Source of the DNA: Leifsonia shinshuensis
GTDB taxonomy: Bacteria > Actinomycetota > Actinomycetes > Actinomycetales > Microbacteriaceae
Direction: 5' to 3'
Assembly: GCF_014217625.1 (NCBI RefSeq)
Contig: NZ_CP043642.1
Location: 54,179 to 118,178 of the forward strand
DNA: 64,000 nt
Shown here: positions 7,784 through 16,337 of the stretch, piece by piece
How the letters are laid out: every line of letters starts with the position of its first letter
Position numbering within the stretch: the first letter of the stretch is position 1
Notes under the pieces: generated by a model
Seen by the model: the letters and a program-made list of their open reading frames with translations, nothing else
Databases searched by the model: none
What the model was told of the DNA's origin: nothing
Translations under genes and position numbers: made by a program

Positions 7784-8200
7784 ATGATCAAAGGGAAAGT
7801 TGCTTCACTCATTGCTGCGGCGGCATTGGTTGCCGGGTCCGTCGCGGTTGCGGCGCCGGCCATGGCAGACAATTCGAACAGCGGGAACGGCTGTACGGCG
7901 ACCGTAAAGACGCCGTCAAAGTCGGGGAACTACATCCATGTCGCCGGGAGCGCCTCGTGCAGCGCAAGCAGCTACCGATCGATGAACGTCCAGCTGTGGC
8001 ACTACTACGATCTGCTTCCGGCCGCGCTGGTGACGACCGCCTACGACTCGGGAACGAAGACGAGCTACAACGTCAGCAAGAACGTCTGCGACAACGGTGG
8101 CACGACGACCTACTACACCAACGGCGCGCTGGAGAACTCTGGTGGTGGCATTCTCGTGAACGTCGGCGGTTCGGGCACGATCACCCTTAGCCATTGCTGA
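7784..8200 (+). CDS. Small secreted four-cysteine protein, element cargo
   Basis: A 138-residue precursor. It has a clear Sec signal peptide: MIKGK, then a hydrophobic stretch, then APAMA followed by DNSNSG, giving a mature part of about 110 residues. The mature protein has exactly four cysteines (GNGC, ASCSAS, NVCDNG and the C-terminal SHC), suggesting two disulfides, and it is rich in Ser, Thr, Gly, Asn and beta-type residues. No enzymatic motif is seen. The following ABC ATPase and two membrane proteins are packed against it, so export, immunity or sensing of this protein is a reasonable guess. The same layout is known for lactococcin 972-type bacteriocins, but the sequence does not show that family's mature pattern. 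Function unknown. Confidence 0.75.
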   Translation: MIKGKVASLIAAAALVAGSVAVAAPAMADNSNSGNGCTATVKTPSKSGNYIHVAGSASCSASSYRSMNVQLWHYYDLLPAALVTTAYDSGTKTSYNVSKNVCDNGGTTTYYTNGALENSGGGILVNVGGSGTITLSHC

Positions 8201-8211
8201 CTCAAGAACGC

Positions 8212-8958
8212 ATGACTGTATCCGCTTCCTCCCTCATTCTCAAGCGGGGGAGGAAGCGGGTGCTGTCTGACATCGCCTTTGAGTTCCGGCCAGGACTGAA
8301 CATCGTTCTAGGACGTAACGGCGCTGGAAAGACGACACTATTGGAAGCCCTCGCGCTCCTGAAGGAGCCCGTGCTCGAGAGAGTAGCTTTCGGCCAAGAT
8401 TCCTCCCGTGCCATGGATCGCAAGTCTCTTCTGGCGCGCATCGGATTCATCGCCCAGTCGGCCGACGCCTTCCCGTCGTTTACCGCAACCGAATCTGTCG
8501 AGTACGCGGCGTGGTTAAAGGGAGTCCCGAGCCGGGAGCTGACAGTGCGAGCAGCAGAAGCGCTTGATCGCGTGGGGATGACCGAGCATGCACGGACGAA
8601 ATACCGAAAGCTTTCTGGGGGCATGAAACAGCGCGTCAACATCGCCGCGTCTTTGGTTCACGATCCAGCGCTGTGGATTCTTGATGAGCCGACTGTGGGA
8701 CTCGATCCTGAGCAGCGCACTTACTTCCGAGGGGTGATTGCCGAGCAGGTGGCGACGTCCACCGTCATTCTGAGCACGCATCTGATCGATGATGTGGAGG
8801 ACATGATGGCAAACGTGCTGGTGATCGGTGGTGGAGGCGTGATCTTTTCAGGGTCGGCCGCCCAGCTCGTCGCATGGGACGACGGCTCAAGCCCCGGCAC
8901 AACGGCGTTGGAGCGCGGCTACGCCAGGTTGTCGAAGACGAAGCTTGATGCTGCGTGA
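8212..8958 (+). CDS. ABC transporter ATP-binding protein, element cargo
   Basis: A 248-residue nucleotide-binding subunit. Walker A is at residues 34-42 (GRNGAGKTT), signature LSGGM at 134-138 and Walker B WILDEP at 155-160, followed by the switch histidine in LSTHLIDD. The family fits the drug/peptide or DrrA-like exporters with separate membrane subunits. An in-frame TTG at 8194 overlaps the upstream stop, but the ATG at 8212 gives the usual N-terminus (MTVSASSLILKRG). The stop codon overlaps the GTG of the next gene. Together with the two following membrane proteins it forms a complete transporter for the element's secreted protein or for an unknown substrate. Confidence 0.9.
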   Translation: MTVSASSLILKRGRKRVLSDIAFEFRPGLNIVLGRNGAGKTTLLEALALLKEPVLERVAFGQDSSRAMDRKSLLARIGFIAQSADAFPSFTATESVEYAAWLKGVPSRELTVRAAEALDRVGMTEHARTKYRKLSGGMKQRVNIAASLVHDPALWILDEPTVGLDPEQRTYFRGVIAEQVATSTVILSTHLIDDVEDMMANVLVIGGGGVIFSGSAAQLVAWDDGSSPGTTALERGYARLSKTKLDAA

Positions 8959-10223
8959 AACACGTACTGCTTGAGGCCACGCATTCGCCTGGACGGTTCT
9001 TCTGCGGCGCGTATGCGGTGCTGGTGCTGCTGGCTGTTCTGGGGTTGCACAAACCCGGATTGTGGGAATGGGCAACCACCACTCAATCGTTGACGGCGTC
9101 GATCGCTATCTTAGGTCCGGCCGCTGTGGGCGCCGTCGCCCTTGAAGCGGGGCTACGCATGCGGCACAGTCATCGACTCGAGCTGAGGCAATCCGTCATC
9201 GGGGTGCTCCGGCCCGTGCTTAGCCACTACCTCGCGAGCCTCATTTGGCCCTTGCTCGGATTCGCTGCGGGCATCGTCGTTACTGGTGCGATCATGGTGC
9301 TCCAGAACGGGTACGGGACTCCGGTGTGGCTGTGGCTCCTCGCGACTGCGGCCGGGCTCATATTCGCCAGCACCTGTGGCTTCGCAGTGGGGATCTTCGC
9401 CACGTTTCGCTGGTTCGTCCCTCCGATCGCAGCCTTAGTCGCGTACTTCCTATTCATCCCGTTTAGCCAGTTCCTTCCAAACGAGGCTAGGTGGGTTTCT
9501 CACCTATATTTCATTACGGGTGACGCAACAGAGCTGTTCTCAGGCTATCGGTGGTCGACACTGGCCGGAGAAGCGATCTGGTACGTAGCGATTAGCGCGG
9601 TGGTCTTCCTCGTGTGCGTAGCTCGAATCGGGACTCGAGTCAGTCGGCTGTTCGTCGTTGCGCTTCCCGCCACTGCGGCAGTCGCTGTGGTTGGGATCTT
9701 GCTTGTTGCCAGCGGCAAAGGTGTGATCACCGAAGGCTACGTGCGGCCGGTTTACGCCTGCGCCGACGGGCGCCCGCAGGTATGCGTCGCGGAGCCATAC
9801 AAGGCAGCCATTCCAGCTCTCGAGCGGCAATTCGAGCAGTTCAACCGCAAAACCGTCGGCACTTATCTCGAAGCCACGAAGCTCCAACAGAGCTATGCGG
9901 GGTCCGCCCAAGATTTGGACGGGAGCCGGGCGATCTACCTTCAAGATGTCGGAGTATCTGCCGCACCGATCGCGCTACAGATGTATGTCCAGTACACGCT
10001 CGCGCCGAACTGCCAAGGCACCGCCGAGTTCCAGAACCTCGCCGAGATTGTGTATTCGTGGCTGGTTGCCCAGCCGGACCCGTACGCTGCGCTCGAGGGA
10101 AAGGGTCCGGTCGGCGCGGCATCAGCGCGCTTTGAGCGAATGACAGAGAGCGGCAAGGTCGCGTGGTTGAAGGCACACGCCCAAGACATTCGGACCTGCT
10201 CGCTTACCTCTGCGGCATTCTGA
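8955..10223 (+). CDS. ABC transporter membrane subunit with large extracytoplasmic domain
   Basis: 422 residues starting from a GTG that overlaps the ATPase stop. Six hydrophobic segments lie roughly at residues 15-32, 48-66, 90-115, 120-148, 150-172 and 205-225, with another at about 232-252 close to the membrane exit. The last 165 residues are soluble (from about YVRPVYACADGRPQVCVAEP) and contain four cysteines, two close together (CADGRPQVC) and two further on (APNCQG, IRTCS), so this domain is probably outside and disulfide-bonded. That matches the disulfide-type secreted protein next door. No named family is recognised. It is probably the permease half of the transporter, possibly also an immunity or receptor part. 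Confidence 0.65.
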   Translation: MKHVLLEATHSPGRFFCGAYAVLVLLAVLGLHKPGLWEWATTTQSLTASIAILGPAAVGAVALEAGLRMRHSHRLELRQSVIGVLRPVLSHYLASLIWPLLGFAAGIVVTGAIMVLQNGYGTPVWLWLLATAAGLIFASTCGFAVGIFATFRWFVPPIAALVAYFLFIPFSQFLPNEARWVSHLYFITGDATELFSGYRWSTLAGEAIWYVAISAVVFLVCVARIGTRVSRLFVVALPATAAVAVVGILLVASGKGVITEGYVRPVYACADGRPQVCVAEPYKAAIPALERQFEQFNRKTVGTYLEATKLQQSYAGSAQDLDGSRAIYLQDVGVSAAPIALQMYVQYTLAPNCQGTAEFQNLAEIVYSWLVAQPDPYAALEGKGPVGAASARFERMTESGKVAWLKAHAQDIRTCSLTSAAF

Positions 10224-10834
10224 TGCGAGGGAGCAGTCTCTTCCTCAAGTCGCGGCGAACGCTGCCCTACCTAGCTGTCGCGGCCGTGGTTTTTGTTACC
10301 GCGTTCCTTGCCCGCGAATGGATCGTCCGACCCCATGAATTCGGCACACTCACCTTCCCTCTGGCCATGGTTGCCCCAGCGTTCTACGGCCTGGCAATCG
10401 GCGCGCTCTCTGGTTCACCGACACCCGAGTTGGACCGAGGCGCGACACGCAATCTCGTCCGCGCTCGAGGAGCCCAACTCGCATTTTTCCTGGTGGTTGC
10501 AGGCATCTTCGTTGGAGCCCTTGCCACCTCCCCAATCAATGGCCAAAGCATCCTCTCGGCAGAACGCAACCTACTCGGATTCACTGGCATAACGCTCGTT
10601 TGCGCTGCCATCGTGGGTCCCAAATTGAGCTGGTTTATCCCGCTCGCTTGGATCACCCTTCCTCCGTTCTACTTCGTCAATCGAGAAGACGACCCAGTGG
10701 GGATAGCGACCTTCTACGCGCAAGCAGACGATCAACTCAGCTCATTGATCTTCTGCCTCATTGTCGCGGGGGTGGGTCTGGCGTTGGCGGTTGGTTTCGA
10801 AACCGCTCGGTCTCCGCTGCGGGTGCTCCGCTAG
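10223..10834 (+). CDS. Membrane protein of the cargo ABC transporter unit
   Basis: 203 residues with about five or six hydrophobic segments (near 13-30, 42-62, 85-105, 118-135, 142-158 and 178-196). The ATG overlaps the upstream TGA (ATGA type), so it belongs to the same operon and is probably a second permease or a small accessory subunit. The protein is predominantly helical with short loops and without cysteine pairs. A hairpin-like sequence GCTTGCGCAAGC follows within 20 bp and may end the operon. No functional motif is recognised. Confidence 0.6.
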   Translation: MRGSSLFLKSRRTLPYLAVAAVVFVTAFLAREWIVRPHEFGTLTFPLAMVAPAFYGLAIGALSGSPTPELDRGATRNLVRARGAQLAFFLVVAGIFVGALATSPINGQSILSAERNLLGFTGITLVCAAIVGPKLSWFIPLAWITLPPFYFVNREDDPVGIATFYAQADDQLSSLIFCLIVAGVGLALAVGFETARSPLRVLR

Positions 10835-10837
10835 CTT

Positions 10838-10849
10838 GCTTGCGCAAGC
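10838..10849 (+). terminator. Possible terminator hairpin after the cargo operon
   Basis: GCTTGCGCAAGC is a perfect 12-bp palindrome just after the last stop of the cargo operon, in the gap before the convergent recombinase operon. It has no T tract, so this is weak. Confidence 0.3.
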
Positions 10850-10966
10850 CATGAAGTTGCGCTTTCGTTAGAAAGGGTGATGACGTGGCGTGCTCGGTGC
10901 GCGTCTTTCAAGTTGTGGTCATCGCCAGAGCTCGGATTCAGATCTAAATTCGAAGTCGGCGACACA

Positions 10967-13468
10967 TCAGCGTACGAACGCCCGGAAGGTCGGCATCGGT
11001 AGGTCGACAGCTCCTTCTGGCCGGAGCCGGATTGTCCGCTCGCGTTTGGTGCGCAGATGGTCTAGCGTCACGTCGATCCCCTCGATCTCCCCGCGCCAAC
11101 CCTCAGCTTCTGCGCGTTCTCGACGTCCCAGAAGGTCGGATTCGAGGTAATCGAGTCGGGCGATCATTTGCGGCTCGACGTGAAGCATTGGGCAGCGTAC
11201 GCAGGCGTGTTCGTGCGCGCATGGCGTTCCGTACGGGCGACCGCACGAGCCGAGCTCGACTTTGCGCTTGTCGAAGTGCTCCTCGAACTCTTGCCATTCG
11301 GAAACGGTTGTGTCGCGGTATTCGTCCTGAGGCCGAAGTCGCCGACGTCGGGTCAGGTGGAGCTGGTAGTGGCGGACGACGTCTTCGTCGAACACGGCGA
11401 CGTAGCCGCGCGTTGTCTGGAGACTCGCGTGACCGAGGAGAGCCGCTCCGATGTGAATGGGTAGTCCGTTGTTCACGAGGTCCGTCGCGAACAGGCGCCG
11501 GAAGTCGTGCGGGGTGAAGGTCAGTCCTGCAAACTGCGGGTAGCGGCCCGCCACTTCTTGGCAGGCGCGGCGGATCATTCTGGCGACGGTCGTCGGACTC
11601 ATCACACCGGTGGTCTGGCCGCTGCTGCGCTGGAAGAGGAACGGCATCGGTTCGGTGTGCTGCCGCTCGTGGGGGTCCCAGCGGCGCACCAGCGGGATCG
11701 CCCCGAACTTGTCCGTCTGTCGTCGGATGACCTGGGCGACCACGTGGAGAAGTTCGGGCGACATCGGGATGACACGCTCCCGGTCCGTCTTCGACGGTGT
11801 CACAACGAGCAGTGCGACCACCTCGCCATTCGAGCGCCGATATTGCCGGATCGAAAGGTGGGACAGCTCCAACAGCTCCTCGTGGCGGATGCCGGTCAGG
11901 CGTAGCACCTCGATGATCGCCCAAGTCCAGAAGGCCCGGGTTTCCTCGCTCTGGATCTCGATGCTCGGGCCGCCATCGGCCCGCTGAATCCGGAGCAAGC
12001 CGCTCTCGGGTGAGGGCTCGAGGGCGGCACCGCGACGTGCGCGCGGACCGGCGTGAGGGAACGTGGCTGCGTTTGGCGGTGACGTGAATCGCAGATAGCG
12101 GACGCCGTTCACCTCGAATTCGGTTTCCGCGGATGCCCGGGCCGCCGCGAGCAACGCGGTCATCTGGTCACGCACCACCACGACGTGGTCGACCAGCAAC
12201 TCCAGCAGCGGCTGGCGCGTGCGGGTCCGGTCGGCGATCCGCTCAGCTTGTCGACGTCTGCCGGCGCTGTAGCCGCGGCTGGCGATCGGCGGGATCGGGC
12301 ACCGGGCGACCCACGGTCCCCAGCGTGCCGGGTCCTCGATCGCCCAACTCTGGATGTCGAGGTAGAGCGCGCGGACAGTGACCAGGAGATCCCAGATGCT
12401 CTGGCGAGGACGTCGGCCCTCCGTGGTCTGTACGGTGTCGATCTCGGCGCGCCAGGCTTCGTATGTTGCCTCGTCGAGCTCCAGGCTCGTCTGGTCGGGG
12501 TTCACCCGCTCGATCACGCACCAGAAGTTGCGGGTCAATGCCCGGACCAGGTGGCTGAGGGTGGAGTAGTCCATTCCCAGTGCGCCGCGGTGAGCGATGT
12601 AGTCGATCAGGAGCTGGCGCACCCCGGCGTTGGAGACGCTGTATGAGTCGACCATTTCTGCCACGCTCTTCCGCCCGCCCACCGTGGCGATTCGCATCGT
12701 CACGGGAGTTCCCGCCGGGAACTTGTCGGCGTCGAACAGCACCTGCCAGACCAGGGCTCCCGCCAGCTTGCGGGTGTTCTTGTCCCGAGCGGTGCTGACC
12801 TCGCGCAACGCCAGACCGAAGTGCATCAAACCGCCCGGTGTGATGTCGGAGGCAGGGATGGCCTGGACGGCGAGCATGTAGGACAGGTCGGTGAGGGTCT
12901 GATGGCGCGACTTCGCACTCACCGGAGCAGCTTCGACCGCAGCCGTAAGGGCAGCCAGGTCGTCGTCTCCGTGTTGGCTCGCGATGAAGATCTTGAAGAA
13001 ATCCGAGACCGCGGTCGTCCGCAGCACGCGCAGCGACGGGACCAGGACACGGAGAGCAACTAGCCAAGAGAAGCCGCTGGTCATCGTCCAGCTTGCAGCC
13101 GGCGCCGGGTTGAGCGACATCAGCCCGGTGGTCGAGGACTCCCAACCGCTCGCGTCCCACCGCTGCTGCCAGGTGTCACCCGGGAAGGCGCTCAGATGCT
13201 CGGCGAAACGCCGGATCGAGCGTGAGCGCTTATCAAGCTGGATAGCCGACCGCGGAAGCACCGAGCAGGCAGCTGCGACCAACGCTTCGATCGGCGTCGC
13301 GCTCAAGTCTCCCAGCGGCTGCGGCAGGCGAGGCTGCGGTGCGAGCGGCTCAACGACGTCGGCATTGCCCCAGGACTTCTTCGACGGCTCCTCGGAGCCG
13401 GTGTCGCCGTCGTCCGGTGCCTCTCTCCGGCTCCAGACACCGGTCGTCGACACCATCGCTCTACTCAT
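10967..13468 (-). CDS. Large tyrosine recombinase/integrase (second of a pair)
   Basis: An 833-residue protein. The C-terminal catalytic domain shows the tyrosine-recombinase residues in order: Arg in LTGIRHEELLEL, Lys in PSKTDRERVIP, HxxR in HDFRRLF, His in LGHASLQTT and the nucleophile Tyr in RGYVAV. A cysteine-rich tail (SCGRPYGTPCAHEHACVRCP) follows the catalytic domain and may be a zinc site. The 450-residue N-terminal part is unusually long and resembles TnpB-type partners of Tn554-like elements. The ATG at 13468 overlaps the end of the first recombinase gene. A longer frame to 13753 lies inside that gene and is not used. The pair probably moves this element. Confidence 0.85.
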   Translation of the reverse strand: MSRAMVSTTGVWSRREAPDDGDTGSEEPSKKSWGNADVVEPLAPQPRLPQPLGDLSATPIEALVAAACSVLPRSAIQLDKRSRSIRRFAEHLSAFPGDTWQQRWDASGWESSTTGLMSLNPAPAASWTMTSGFSWLVALRVLVPSLRVLRTTAVSDFFKIFIASQHGDDDLAALTAAVEAAPVSAKSRHQTLTDLSYMLAVQAIPASDITPGGLMHFGLALREVSTARDKNTRKLAGALVWQVLFDADKFPAGTPVTMRIATVGGRKSVAEMVDSYSVSNAGVRQLLIDYIAHRGALGMDYSTLSHLVRALTRNFWCVIERVNPDQTSLELDEATYEAWRAEIDTVQTTEGRRPRQSIWDLLVTVRALYLDIQSWAIEDPARWGPWVARCPIPPIASRGYSAGRRRQAERIADRTRTRQPLLELLVDHVVVVRDQMTALLAAARASAETEFEVNGVRYLRFTSPPNAATFPHAGPRARRGAALEPSPESGLLRIQRADGGPSIEIQSEETRAFWTWAIIEVLRLTGIRHEELLELSHLSIRQYRRSNGEVVALLVVTPSKTDRERVIPMSPELLHVVAQVIRRQTDKFGAIPLVRRWDPHERQHTEPMPFLFQRSSGQTTGVMSPTTVARMIRRACQEVAGRYPQFAGLTFTPHDFRRLFATDLVNNGLPIHIGAALLGHASLQTTRGYVAVFDEDVVRHYQLHLTRRRRLRPQDEYRDTTVSEWQEFEEHFDKRKVELGSCGRPYGTPCAHEHACVRCPMLHVEPQMIARLDYLESDLLGRRERAEAEGWRGEIEGIDVTLDHLRTKRERTIRLRPEGAVDLPMPTFRAFVR

Positions 13469-14696
13469 GGGCGTCTCCGAAGACGATCGCGATGTCCTCG
13501 GCGGCGTAACCGGTCGCGAACCGTGGCGGCGGCGGCGTCGGGCGCGAGTAATGTTCGTGCACCTTGTCGATGACCTCCTCGATGCGCGGCGTGGTGTAGA
13601 TGCTCGTGGTCCGCAGGTCAGCGTGGCCGAGCACGACCTGCACCTCTGGCAGGGTAAGCACGCCGCTGTTGACCATCCGCATCGCCGCCGTGTGTCGCAG
13701 ATCGTGCAACGTCCAGTTCGTACCAAGCCTGCCGTTCGCTCGCTGCAACACACGGCGGGCGGCGCCGTAGGTCAGTGGGCTCGGCTCTCCCCGAACGGTC
13801 CTCCAGAGCGGCCCGCTGGAGGCATCATCGAAGCCCCGAAGGTACCGGCCAAGCCACATCAATGCTTCCGGTGACAACGGGACGAGACGCCGCTCCCGCG
13901 AGCCCTTCGAGACAACCGACATCCGCTGGCCAGCCCAGTCCACGTCCTCGATCTGAGCTCCCAGCATCTCCTCGGCGCGCGCTCCAGAGCTGACGAAGCA
14001 AGCGAGCAACGCCCGATCACGATCGCTCGGCATCTGCGCGAAGAACTCCTCCCACATCGCATCCGGGATCGACCGCGGCGCACGCGACAGTGCGCGCTGC
14101 CTGTAGGCCCCGCGCCGGTACGCTTGCCGAGGTTCAAGCGGGCTGCGCTGAGCGAGCGCGCGACGACGTGCAGGCGACTCCGGGACCGGGTTGACCACCG
14201 GCCCTCTGGCCCAATGGGCGTGGAACTCGTAGAACCCGTGCACCGCGGCCAGTGTGAGATTGATGGTCGCCGCACCGTAGCCTACGCCGAGGTTCGGTTT
14301 GCCTGTCTTGAGGTTGACGCCCGGGGCGCCGGCCTTGAGGCGACGCTGCGGGTTCGGTGCGACGCGGAGCCAGCCCACCAAAGCGGCTGTCTCCGCCTCA
14401 GTCGCCAGATCCCAGCCGACCTCGAGCTGCCAGAGCACCCTGAACCAAGTGAGCGCGGCGTAGCAATACGACCGGATCGTGCGAGGACTGTGGTCGCCGA
14501 CGACCATGTATCGCACCCATGCGCTGACAGGCTCCACGACCCGGCCTTTCCCGTCGAGCAGCAGGTACGGCTCCGTCGGGCCCGGCCCGGTACGCACTTT
14601 GCCCACCCGCGCCAGCGGGACCTCGCCGGTACGTAGCCCGCGGCGCACGGGGTCCTCCGAGGTGTCCGGTTCGGTCACGCTAATGCTCCTCGCCAC
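13461..14696 (-). CDS. Tyrosine recombinase/integrase (first of a pair)
   Basis: 411 residues from a GTG (14696). A SAM-like core-binding domain (residues about 45-190) precedes the catalytic domain with Arg in SSGARAEEML, Lys in SKGSRERRLVPL, HxxR in LHDLRHTAAM, His in LGHADLRTT and Tyr in SIYTTP. All catalytic residues are present, so it should be active. It lies 80 bp inside the right end of the element and reads toward the cargo, as TnpA does in Tn554-type transposons. The last codons overlap the start of the larger recombinase, showing coupled translation. Confidence 0.85.
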   Translation of the reverse strand: MARSISVTEPDTSEDPVRRGLRTGEVPLARVGKVRTGPGPTEPYLLLDGKGRVVEPVSAWVRYMVVGDHSPRTIRSYCYAALTWFRVLWQLEVGWDLATEAETAALVGWLRVAPNPQRRLKAGAPGVNLKTGKPNLGVGYGAATINLTLAAVHGFYEFHAHWARGPVVNPVPESPARRRALAQRSPLEPRQAYRRGAYRQRALSRAPRSIPDAMWEEFFAQMPSDRDRALLACFVSSGARAEEMLGAQIEDVDWAGQRMSVVSKGSRERRLVPLSPEALMWLGRYLRGFDDASSGPLWRTVRGEPSPLTYGAARRVLQRANGRLGTNWTLHDLRHTAAMRMVNSGVLTLPEVQVVLGHADLRTTSIYTTPRIEEVIDKVHEHYSRPTPPPPRFATGYAAEDIAIVFGDAHE

Positions 14697-14761
14697 GGCT
14701 GGTCAGGGGCCGCACCACCGGTCTACCAACGCGAGATAGCCCGCTTTGGCGACGCGCTGGT

Positions 14762-14768
14762 AGTGCAG
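14762..14768 (-). repeat. Right-end copy of the terminal heptamer CTGCACT
   Basis: Reads CTGCACT on the minus strand, 8 bp inside the right junction with ligD. The inverted partner is at 7517-7523, 6 bp inside the left junction. These are probably recombinase-binding half sites. Confidence 0.5.
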
Positions 14769-14776
14769 TCAACTCA

Positions 14777-16261
14777 CCAGTCTCGTTGGCCGCCTCGGTA
14801 CGGCTGCCCACCGCCTTTGACCACGACGCCCTCGATCCCACGGTCGGGCAACTCCTCGAACCAGCGCCGGCCCTCAGCGGTATCGGCAGTGGTGTCGATC
14901 AAGCTCAGTGGCGGCCGCCAGTCGACCGCGAGCTGTTCGAGTGCGCGGCGACGTTCGTCGTAAGGCAGGCCACGAAGGTCGCGGCCCCCTGCAGCGAGGA
15001 TGTCGAAGACCACGAAGTCGATCGGCTCCTCGTCGACCAGCCGCCGGCGGCGCTGCTTGCCGGAGGCGAAGCGGCGCTGCAGAGCGTCGAAGTCGAGTCG
15101 TCCGTCCCTCCAGCGCACGAGCTCGCCGTCGAGGACGACACCCGCCTCTATCTGTTCGGCGATCGCCGCGGCGACGTCGGGGAACGATTCGGTCAGGTTC
15201 GTCTTCTGGCGCGACCAGAGTGTCACCCGGTCGACGTCGACGACCGCCGCCGCCCGCCACCCGTCCAGCTTCGGCTCGTAACCGCTCCCTCCGGGCAGCG
15301 CTGCCGCCTCTGGGACGCGTTCGGCGGCTTTCGCCAGTGCTAGGTCGATCTGGCCACGCAACAGCTCAGGCGGGCGTACAGCGGGGGAGGGGTCGAGTGC
15401 AGCGAGCAGATCACCCATCGCGTCGAATCGCTCGAGGACCTCCGAGAAGTCGAGCTGCGTAAGTCCAGGGGCAGCGATCTCGTTCCAGCTGCGCGGCGCG
15501 GCCGCGAACGGTCGGGCGGTGCCGCGCAGCGAGTAGGGAGAGATGGTGGTCTTCTTGGCGTTGTTCTGCGACCAATCGATGAAGACTTTGCCCACACGAC
15601 GTTCCTTCGGCATGGTCGAGATGACCTCGGCCGGGTGGTCGGCCTCGAGCGCGCGTGCGAGCTCATGGGCGACATCGGAGACTTGGTCTGAGGAGAGCCG
15701 GCCGTCGAGGGGCACGTAGACGTGGATGCCCTTGTTCCCGGAGGTCACGGGGAAGGTCGCAAGGCCCATGTCGTCGAGGATCGCCTTCGCCCACAACGCC
15801 ACCTGAGCGCACTCGGCAAGACCGGTTCCTTGGCCTGGGTCGAAGTCGAGCACCATCCGCGTCGGCCGGCGGTCAGTGTCGAAGCGCCACTGCGGCACGT
15901 GCAACTCGAGCGCCGCAGTCTGCGCAAGCCAGACGAGCGTCGCGCGATCGGTGACAACCGGGTAGCGCTTCTCCCCGCCCGAGTGAAGGATCGTCTGGCG
16001 CAGCACCCAGTCCGGCACGCCCATCCCGAGATCCTTCTCGAAGAACGCCTCGATCGGCGCGGCGGCCGAACCGACGCCGTCTGGCCAACGCTTCCGTGTC
16101 ACAGGACGTTCCGTCAGGTGGGGGAGCAGCGCCGGTGCGATGGTCGCGTAGTAGTGAATGACATCGCCCTTGGTGGTCCCGGTCTCCGGGTATAGCACCT
16201 TGTCCAGGTTGGTTAGGCGCAAACGACGACCATCGACCTCGACGAGCGGGGTACCAACCAT
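14777..16261 (-). pseudogene. ligD: LigD polymerase/primase plus ligase, N-terminal 495 codons; interrupted
   Basis: Residues about 1-290 are the LigD primase-polymerase domain (PLVEVDGRRLRLTNLDKVLYP, catalytic DxD in VLDFDPGQG). Residues about 310-495 are the ligase nucleotidyltransferase with adenylated Lys331 in YEPKLDGWR, motif III DGELVRW and motif IV EGVVVKGG. There is no phosphoesterase domain, as in several actinobacterial LigD. Translation ends at a TGA created by the element right after RDW, so ligase motif V and the OB fold are missing. They lie at 7118-7510. The polymerase domain might still fold and act. In bacteria LigD joins double-strand breaks with Ku; no ku gene is in this window. 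ATG start from MVGTPLVEV. Confidence 0.9.
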
Positions 16262-16337
16262 GGCCCGACGGTACCGCGGGGAGTCCGTCGAGCCTATGGA
16301 CGATGTCGAGGGCAGTGGCCGAAGGTCGTCGTGTGGT

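Larger units (their letters stand above)
7511..14776. mobile_element. 7,266-bp dual tyrosine-recombinase element inserted in ligD
   Basis: The element lies between the last codon of the ligD N-terminal part (TGG, 14777-14779) and the first codon of its C-terminal part (ATC, 7508-7510). Deleting it rejoins ligD in frame with no residue lost. Both ends carry the heptamer CTGCACT facing inward (7517-7523 on the plus strand, 14762-14768 on the minus strand), 6 and 8 bp from the junctions. Two tyrosine recombinase genes sit at one end, and the cargo is a secreted-protein/ABC-transporter unit. No target duplication is obvious. The arrangement resembles the Tn554 class of site-specific transposons. 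The family assignment is inference; the boundaries are read directly from the split gene. Confidence 0.8.

Noticed and set aside
7784..8200. Lactococcin 972-family bacteriocin
   Set aside because: Gene order is similar, but the mature sequence lacks the family's Gly-Trp and His-Tyr-rich pattern and has four cysteines. The family could not be supported.
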